Shown one piece after another: positions 13,933-18,363 of a stretch of 18,363 nt of DNA. The position numbers and the translations under genes were made by a program. Below the pieces are notes generated by a model. That model was not told where the DNA came from. It did no database searches and was given only the letters and a program-made list of their open reading frames with translations. Location: assembly GCA_001723855.1 (NCBI GenBank), contig MCBC01000142.1:1-18363 (forward strand), given 5' to 3'. Source of the DNA: Candidatus Altarchaeales archaeon WOR_SM1_86-2. Lineage in GTDB: Archaea; Altiarchaeota; Altiarchaeia; IMC4; MCBC01. Within the stretch, counting starts at the first letter, position 1. Each line of letters opens with the position of its first letter.

Positions 13933-13964
13933 TCTGATGATCAACCTTTCAGAAGGTTGTTTTT
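13933..13964 (-). repeat. 32-bp repeat with hairpin, copy 2 (at the broken end of dph2)
   Basis: Minus-strand copy of the block at 11944-11975, with one difference (CTTCTGAAAG instead of CTTCAGAAAG). It supplies the last codons and stop of the dph2 fragment, so the truncation point and the element coincide. Confidence 0.75.
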
Positions 13965-14218
13965 ATTAATTCACTATGCCCGAAATGAACTATTAAATCC
14001 AGATCAAGCATCTCACCTTGAACGTTTTTCGTATCACAGGCTCCATATGTTGGGTCTGTAAATATAACCGCCTTTGCTTTGGTTTTTTCTTCAATAATTT
14101 CAGCTATCCTGACCGCGTGCTTCTTTAAACCCTCCGGGAACTGGAGCCCCACCAGTCTTGCGTTATTCTCCTTAATTTCCTTAAGGATTTTCTCTATCTC
14201 AAAGTCGTATTCGTTCAT
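13949..14218 (-). pseudogene. dph2: Truncated Dph2 (diphthamide synthesis), N-terminal fragment
   Basis: Archaeal Dph2 is a 4Fe-4S radical enzyme that attaches the aminocarboxypropyl group of SAM to the EF-2 histidine, the first step in diphthamide. The intact protein is ~320-340 residues with three cluster Cys spread over three domains. Here 89 residues remain: YDFEIEKILKEI, VGLQFPEGLK (23-32), AVIFTDPTYGACD with the first cluster Cys, then DLIVHFGHSE (74-83), which is family-perfect. Sequence then turns into LIKTTF-stop encoded by the repeat hairpin. The other two Cys and domains are missing, and no continuation was seen in any frame in the ~120 bases before DUF1464. It should be inactive unless another copy exists elsewhere. 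Confidence 0.85.
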
Positions 14219-14286
14219 TCTTTATTGTAAATACAAACGGTATGATCTTTTTCTATTTTCGAAGGGCATAAGAGGGGTGAAATATG

Positions 14287-14470
14287 CAAAACGCCCTGTG
14301 TTTTGTATGTGTAAGACACGACGTGTCTTAAACACCCCCATCATTCACTATGATGATGTGTGGCAAACCCTTGGTTTGACAGCACAAACAGTTTTGGCTC
14401 CCAATATTGCAAAGCAATCTTGCGGACGTTCAAGACCTTAGGTCTTGTGTGTCAACCTTTCAGAAGGTTG
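14287..14470 (-). repeat. Array of seven short hairpins downstream of the tRNA gene
   Basis: Seven inverted repeats follow one another in 184 bp. In plus-strand order: CAAAAC..GTTTTG (14287-14305); TAAGACAC-GAC-GTGTCTTA (14312-14330); CATCAT-TCACT-ATGATG (14339-14355); CAAACC-CTT-GGTTTG (14364-14378); ATTGC-AAA-GCAAT (14406-14418); CAAGACC-TTA-GGTCTTG (14431-14447); CAACCTT-TCAG-AAGGTTG (14453-14470). All arms are exact. Four have 3-nt loops. Two share sequence with the NMD3-side array. The stretch 14219-14473 holds no gene I can support; this array is its content. It lies 3' of the tRNA and 5' of dph2. Confidence 0.7.
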
Positions 14471-14473
14471 GAA

Positions 14474-14598
14474 TGGGACCGTCGAGATTTGAACTCGAGT
14501 TACCAGCTTTTCGTCTCATTATCCGAGGGTAACCCTCTCATCAACGAAATGGGATGAAACCCCGAGCTGGAAGGATGACCAAACTACCCCACGGTCCC
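14474..14598 (-). tRNA. tRNA-Pro (GGG or CGG), with ~51-nt intron
   Basis: The acceptor GGGACCG (14592-14598) pairs perfectly with CGGTCCC (14475-14481); the discriminator is A at 14474 and CCA is not encoded. The T arm TCGAG-TTCAAAT-CTCGA is perfect. The D arm has T8, A14, G15 and GG at 18-19. The anticodon stem CCAGC/GCTGG encloses 58 nt instead of 7, so an intron of about 51 nt is present. It has its own hairpin, GAGGG-TTA-CCCTC, inside a TTTCGT/ACGAAA stem. After the stem the exon reads TCGGGG. A 7-nt loop gives anticodon GGG but with C at position 33; shifting one base gives U33 and CGG but breaks a stem pair. Either reading is Pro. The splice sites could not be fixed by eye. Confidence 0.82.
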
Positions 14599-14650
14599 TT
14601 ATTTTATTTTAAATATTAATACAACAATAAATAAGGGGGTGTTTTCTTAG

Positions 14651-15367
14651 ATGAAGCTGATTAAATATTGTATATTGTTTATCGGGTTAATTGCGGTTTT
14701 CGCCACAGGCGGGTATATTGATTATATTATCCCGCCATACAAGATAGATGAAGATTACCGGTTTGAAGACGGGCATACAATTACGACCGGCGACGGGTGG
14801 ACATTTCAAATAAACGAATTGAAGAAATATAATGTCAGCGGGAAAGTCGTGGGGATCAGATATTACCGGGAAAACCATGTACCGTTTGCGCCGGTGGATT
14901 TTTGCATAGGCAGGGGCAAAGTTGTTGAACCGCCGCATGATAAGTGGATAGATTTTTCAATGGGTTATAGATGCTGCGGCTATAGGTATGATTACAGGAT
15001 CGCATTGAACGAGGAATATCTTTTCACGCAAATATCAAATAACCACCTTATTCCTTCAGATAAAAACACATACGATCAATTGATGGATGTGAATGAGGGG
15101 GATGTTATTGAGGTAAGGGGAACCCTTGTAAGCGTCGGCGGTAAAAAGAAGGACGGAACGACTTTGCGTCCGTGGACATCAAGCACGTCCGAGAGTGACA
15201 GGGATTTTTTTGGATGGGGGAGATGCGAGATTATTCTGGTGGAGGATATAGAGGTATTTGAAAAAGCGCCGCAAAAATTAAATTTAACGGATATATTTGT
15301 AATGGGGCTTGCAGCAATTTTCATTATTTTTAACATTTATTTATTCCTTATTTGGAAAAATAAGTAA
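14651..15367 (+). CDS. Two-TM membrane-anchored protein with external domain, unknown function
   Basis: A 238-residue protein with an N-terminal signal-anchor helix (~5-25, YCILFIGLIAVFATGGYI) and a C-terminal helix (~213-234, IFVMGLAAIFIIFNIYLFLIW) ending KNK. Between them is a ~185-residue domain. The pattern KYNVSGKVVGIRYYRE, FAPVDFCIGRG, SNNHLIPSD, VNEGDVIEVRGTLV, and a closing strand with CEIILVEDIEVFE, recalls uncharacterised bacterial and archaeal exported proteins with ..V.G.K.Y..D..SP.DLA.GWG ... N.H.IPA ... I.L.G.LV. Cys residues (CIGRG, RCCGY, CEI) could form disulfides outside. A GGGGGTG stretch 10-15 bases before the ATG is the best ribosome binding site in the window. It is divergent from the tRNA and followed by the GIY-YIG gene after 17 bases. 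Confidence 0.75.
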   Translation: MKLIKYCILFIGLIAVFATGGYIDYIIPPYKIDEDYRFEDGHTITTGDGWTFQINELKKYNVSGKVVGIRYYRENHVPFAPVDFCIGRGKVVEPPHDKWIDFSMGYRCCGYRYDYRIALNEEYLFTQISNNHLIPSDKNTYDQLMDVNEGDVIEVRGTLVSVGGKKKDGTTLRPWTSSTSESDRDFFGWGRCEIILVEDIEVFEKAPQKLNLTDIFVMGLAAIFIIFNIYLFLIWKNK

Positions 15368-15384
15368 AATTCATATGCATAATA

Positions 15385-15831
15385 ATGAAGGGTTCATATG
15401 TACTGCTCATAGAACTCCCGGGCGACTCCGAAATTCAAATTGGCGGGTTGGGGAAGATAAAATTCAGGAAAGGGTTTTATGCGTATGTCGGCTCGGCGCT
15501 GAACGGGCTGGAGAAAAGAATAGAGAGGCATTTTAGAGCGGAAAAGAAATTTCACTGGCATATCGATTATTTATTAAGCAGCGGAGAGATAAAGGATGTG
15601 ATCTATGCTGAAACCGCTGAAAAAAAGGAATGTTGTATCGCGGAGATTCTTGCGAAAAATCTGGAGGTGACAAGAAAATTCGGATCAAGTGACTGCAACT
15701 GCATTGGACATTTATTCTTTTCAGAAGATTTCAGTAACCTGAAGGGTAAAGTAATTGACAGTTTCAAAGACAACGGATCAGGCTTTGGAAATGAAGATGT
15801 CCTCAAACATTCTTCTCTGCTTGATTCTTAA
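15385..15831 (+). CDS. GIY-YIG nuclease family protein, DUF123 type
   Basis: A 148-residue single-domain protein. KGSYVLLIEL (2-11) and FYAYVGSAL (31-39) form the GIY-YIG core (here SYV...AYVG), followed by RIERHF with the family Arg and His, KFHWHIDYLL (55-64), a conserved Glu in CCIAEIL, and the C-terminal FGSSDCNCIGHLFF typical of DUF123. In some archaea and bacteria this domain is fused to endonuclease III, and a role in DNA repair is suspected but not proven. The last ~20 residues (GFGNEDVLKHSSLLDS) go beyond the usual end and overlap, antisense, the 3' end of scpA by 54 nt. Confidence 0.9.
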   Translation: MKGSYVLLIELPGDSEIQIGGLGKIKFRKGFYAYVGSALNGLEKRIERHFRAEKKFHWHIDYLLSSGEIKDVIYAETAEKKECCIAEILAKNLEVTRKFGSSDCNCIGHLFFSEDFSNLKGKVIDSFKDNGSGFGNEDVLKHSSLLDS

Positions 15832-16481
15832 CTTTTGATCATTTGCTAAATGCAGCAAACAAATAAAAATTCTCACTGGAACAATGCCCGTTTCGCGATT
15901 AACCAATTCAGAAAACCTGATTGCTCCCATGTCTTGCTCATACAAAATTTTCATAATCCTCTTATAGACGTCATCAATCAATCTCTTTATATCCGGGTTG
16001 TCCGGGATGATTACCGGCTGGGGCTCATCCCTTGCTTTCATCCTCTTTTTGACCCTTTTATCGCCAAGCACCTCGCGAATGGCGGCGATTAATTCAACTG
16101 CCGTAATTTTTCGCTTTGGGACCCTCCTGGGCATTATGAACTCTTCATCCATAATGCCCATCTCATCTGTGCCCTCAAAACCAATTCCCTGGATCTCGTC
16201 CCCAAAAGACTCTTCAAAATCCTCATGCTCAAGATCCATGTATTCATCGAATTCATCCGCCCCATTGTAAGGCTCTTCTCCTTCAAGTTCTGTAAAGCGA
16301 AGCGAGTAACTTTTCATTCTCAACAAAACCGAACTTACCAAAAGAACAGTTGCGGGAACCCTGAAATCCATTCTCTGCATCTGTTCAACCCTATATCCAC
16401 ATCCCACGGATCCATCTGGCTCATCACCTCGTAGAGCACGTCTCTCCACGAGAGTGTTTCAACCAAGCGGTCTATTTCCAT
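15778..16481 (-). pseudogene. scpA: ScpA (segregation and condensation protein A), frameshifted near residue 31
   Basis: ScpA is the kleisin that bridges SMC heads in chromosome condensation. The true start is the ATG at 16481 and gives MEIDRLVETLSWRDVLYEV, then MSQMDPWDVDIG, a textbook ScpA N-terminus. The frame then fails. The family sequence resumes in another frame as VEQMQRMDFRVPATVLLVSSVLLRMKS and runs to the winged-helix end (ELVNRETGIVPVRIFICLLHLANDQKLRIKQRRMFEDIFI). Besides the frame change, about 5-7 residues normally between PWDVDI and the MQRMDF helix are missing. This suggests a deletion of roughly 17-20 nt near 16389. The alternative single-frame ORF (GTG at 16449) begins with nonsense residues. 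A sequencing or assembly error is possible. Confidence 0.8.
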
Positions 16482-16524
16482 TTATTCTCGTTATTTATTA
16501 TTAGATAAGAAATATGATTAAAAA

Positions 16525-17829
16525 TTGAACAAAGAAGAAATTAAAGATAAACTTGCCGGGATAGAAGAAAAGGATAGGGGGATTAATTCATTCATAGTAT
16601 TGGATAATGAAGGGGCAGCAAGAGAGGGTATTTCAAAGGAAGGTAAACTAAAAAATCTCACTGTCGGCATAAAATCAAACATCAATGTTTCCGGGCTTTT
16701 GACCTCTGCAGCATCAAAAACCCTGGAGAACTACATTGCCCCTTATGATGCCACTGTTATAAGAAGAATAAAAAAAGAGGGCGGGTTGATCCTGGGAATG
16801 ACGAATATGGATGAATTCGCTTGCGGAAGTTCCGGGGAAACCTCCTACTATGGTGCAACGGGCAACCCTGAAGCAAAAGGCTACATTCCCGGGGGCTCAT
16901 CTTCGGGAAGTGCCGCTTCCGTTGCCGCAGGGTTTGTTGACTGTGCCTTGGGATCGGATACCGGGGGCTCGATAAGAAACCCGTGTTCGCACTGCGGGGC
17001 AGTGGGCTTTAAACCGACTTATGGCGTGGTTTCAAGATACGGGCTCATTGATCTGGCGATGTCTCTGGACCAGATCGGGCCGATAGCAAGAGATGTTGAA
17101 ACCGCCGCTTTGCTGCTTGAAGTAATCGCCGGCAGTGATCCGGGGGATTCTACTTCACTAAACCTTGATAAGAAATTCTATAATTTTTTTGGTAATTTAA
17201 AGGAAAGAAAGGATTTAAAAATAGGATACGCTCGCGAGTTCGATGAATTGATCGCCGATAAGGGGATCAAGAGGGTTATTCGCAACGCTCTGGATAAATT
17301 TTCTTCTTCGGGGGCGGAAATTATTTCCGTGGAACTCCCGAATTTAAGGATTGCCGTGCCGACTTATTACCTTAACAACTATGTCGAATTTTTCTCCGCG
17401 ACCCGAAAATACGACGGCAGAAGGTACGGGCATAAGATAGAGGACGTTTGCGGGGAGGAGGTGTTGAGAAGAATTTTGTTGGGGAGTTACATCTCGCAGA
17501 AGGAATTTGCCGGGAAATACTACAGGAAGGCATTGATGGCAAGGAGCGTTATACGAAAGGAACTGGAAAATGCTCTCTCCGGAGTTGATGTTCTGGTGGG
17601 CCCCACAACCCCTAAGCTGCCTCATAAAATCGGTGCAAAAGAAGCCCTTGACCCGAGGGTGATGTACGCCTATGATGTTTTCACCGCTATTGCAAACCTT
17701 GCCGGCACGCCGGCGGGAGTTGTGCCGGCAGGGAAGGTAAACGGGATTCCTGTCGGCTTGCAGGTTATGGGCAGGGTCTTAGAGGACCAGAAAGTCCTGG
17801 ATGCTATGCGGGGGTTTGAGAATGGATAG
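16525..17829 (+). CDS. gatA: Glutamyl-tRNA(Gln)/aspartyl-tRNA(Asn) amidotransferase subunit A
   Basis: The glutaminase subunit of GatCAB, which releases ammonia from Gln/Asn to amidate misacylated tRNA. In archaea, which use GatDE for Gln, it mainly makes Asn-tRNA. The 434 residues carry the amidase signature with the Ser-cisSer-Lys triad at Lys50 (VGIKSNINVSG), Ser125 (GGSSSGSAA) and Ser149 (SDTGGSIRNP). Spacing is 75 and 24, as in characterised GatA. GFKPTYGVVSRYGLI and SLDQIGPIARDV follow. The start is TTG at 16525: the nearest upstream ATG is out of frame and stops at once, and residues MNKEEIKDKL fit the family. TATA-like TTATTTATTATTAGATAA precedes it. gatB and gatC are not in the window. 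Confidence 0.95.
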   Translation: MNKEEIKDKLAGIEEKDRGINSFIVLDNEGAAREGISKEGKLKNLTVGIKSNINVSGLLTSAASKTLENYIAPYDATVIRRIKKEGGLILGMTNMDEFACGSSGETSYYGATGNPEAKGYIPGGSSSGSAASVAAGFVDCALGSDTGGSIRNPCSHCGAVGFKPTYGVVSRYGLIDLAMSLDQIGPIARDVETAALLLEVIAGSDPGDSTSLNLDKKFYNFFGNLKERKDLKIGYAREFDELIADKGIKRVIRNALDKFSSSGAEIISVELPNLRIAVPTYYLNNYVEFFSATRKYDGRRYGHKIEDVCGEEVLRRILLGSYISQKEFAGKYYRKALMARSVIRKELENALSGVDVLVGPTTPKLPHKIGAKEALDPRVMYAYDVFTAIANLAGTPAGVVPAGKVNGIPVGLQVMGRVLEDQKVLDAMRGFENG

Positions 17830-17906
17830 TGCTCCAATTCTAATTCGTCTTTTATTTTTTTAAAAATCTAAGAGTGAATAATAAGAACAACTAAATATGG
17901 GCTAAA

Positions 17907-18092
17907 ATGGATAAAACTACATGGTTACTACTCCTAACAGCACTTCTGGTTATTATTGGATTAATCACTTCATGGTCCGATGTAATTAGTTTAGGTTCTT
18001 ATTTTAAAAATCTCATAATTTCGATCTTGACCGCACAACTCCCACTATGGATATGGGGCATCGTATGGATTATCACAGGAATCACAAATTAA
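17907..18092 (+). CDS. Small two-TM hypothetical membrane protein (61 aa)
   Basis: Two hydrophobic helices, WLLLLTALLVIIGLITSW (6-23) and IISILTAQLPLWIWGIVWII (37-56), are joined by a short polar turn (SDVISLGSYFKN). No family is recognised. TTTTTTTAAAAATC about 45-50 bases before the ATG is a possible promoter. Confidence is limited by its length and lack of homologues I know. Confidence 0.5.
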   Translation: MDKTTWLLLLTALLVIIGLITSWSDVISLGSYFKNLIISILTAQLPLWIWGIVWIITGITN

Positions 18093-18271
18093 TGCCAACT
18101 TTGGTTATTCCATCTCATTAATACGCTTTTGATGTATCTCTTCATGGTGACATCTATCCTAATTTTATTCAATATTTCCATTGCGTGAGCTTTAAACTTA
18201 TATCCTTTGTTAAGTCTAATAGTCCATACATTGTCATCACTAACCGTTATCTCTGCACCGTGTTCAATCAA
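18089..18271 (-). CDS. Unrecognised small ORF, possibly 5'-incomplete
   Basis: A 60-residue product from a TTG at 18271 (LIEHGAEITVSDDNVWTIRLNKGYKFKAHAMEIL...). The frame stays open upstream for about 16 more codons (KNYLSEEWKRESLSTVKGQ) and looks protein-like, but has no ATG before a TAA in the A-run near 18325. A homopolymer frameshift or sequencing error in the A7 tract may hide the true start. It overlaps the end of the preceding gene by 4 nt, convergently. No family is recognised. Confidence 0.4.
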   Translation of the reverse strand: MIEHGAEITVSDDNVWTIRLNKGYKFKAHAMEILNKIRIDVTMKRYIKSVLMRWNNQSWH

Positions 18272-18363
18272 CTGACCCTTAACTGTACTAAGAGATTCTC
18301 TCTTCCACTCCTCTGACAGATAGTTTTTTTAAAAATACCAAAACAATTGTACGCAAGCGTAAC

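Noticed and set aside
14287..14470. CRISPR-like array
   Set aside because: The repeats differ in sequence and spacing; there is no common repeat unit and no cas genes.
14360..14557. 65-residue ORF across the hairpin array and tRNA
   Set aside because: It translates the hairpins and a tRNA gene; no protein-like features.
16449..16481. GTG-started single-frame version of scpA
   Set aside because: Its first ~20 residues are an out-of-frame reading of the genuine MEIDRL...PWDVDI coding sequence.
18340..18363. TACGC-AA-GCGTA inverted repeat at the right edge
   Set aside because: Only 5-bp arms and cut by the window end; too little to call.

Overview
This window is archaeal chromosomal DNA. The evidence is a TATA-binding protein, an acidic stalk protein P1/L12 ending in GLAGLFG, ribosomal protein L39e, NMD3, a Dph2 fragment, a geranylgeranyl reductase (archaeal lipid saturation), ScpA with an archaeal-style N-terminus, GatA, a split tRNA gene without encoded CCA, and AT-rich TATA-like boxes 20-30 bases before starts with almost no ribosome binding sites. 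The gene set fits a euryarchaeal-grade, probably uncultured lineage. I cannot name the species.

Layout. 1-2351: pyrB (cut by the window edge, minus), then a HAD phosphatase and a GGR-family flavoprotein. 2361-8322: an AT-rich accessory island, all on the plus strand. It holds a hicAB toxin-antitoxin pair with a shortened toxin, a 721-residue P-loop (STAND-like) ATPase whose last ~100 residues look like the FtsZ C-terminal domain, a CcbP-like protein, a zinc-ribbon protein, a small Cys-containing protein, and a Schlafen/AlbA_2-type ATP-binding regulator. Two 66-bp direct repeats bracket the three middle genes. 8342-9851: AIR-synthase-related protein, ribosomal stalk P1 and a small helical protein. 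9999-11296 (minus): L39e followed by a very unusual 370-residue TBP. 11338-13831: NMD3 (plus) converging on an MBL-fold hydrolase and a DUF1464 protein (minus). 13832-14650: a truncated dph2, arrays of short perfect hairpins and an intron-containing tRNA (probably Pro). 14651-18363: a two-TM surface protein, a GIY-YIG (DUF123) nuclease, a frameshifted scpA, gatA, a small membrane protein and an unrecognised partial ORF.

The main points of interest are: (1) the TBP, which appears to have three half-repeats rather than two, with the first two carrying matching ~35-40 residue insertions in the DNA-kinking stirrup loop; (2) the STAND ATPase / FtsZ-C fusion; (3) families of short hairpins with mostly 3-nt loops at the 3' sides of genes, two of which share a 32-bp block and one of which sits exactly where dph2 is cut off; (4) the paired 66-bp repeats that read open, in frame, just past the stop of the preceding gene. 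Two small genes under 60 codons (hicA, L39e) were found by reading the intergenic DNA. All homology statements come from recognising motifs by eye; no database search was run.
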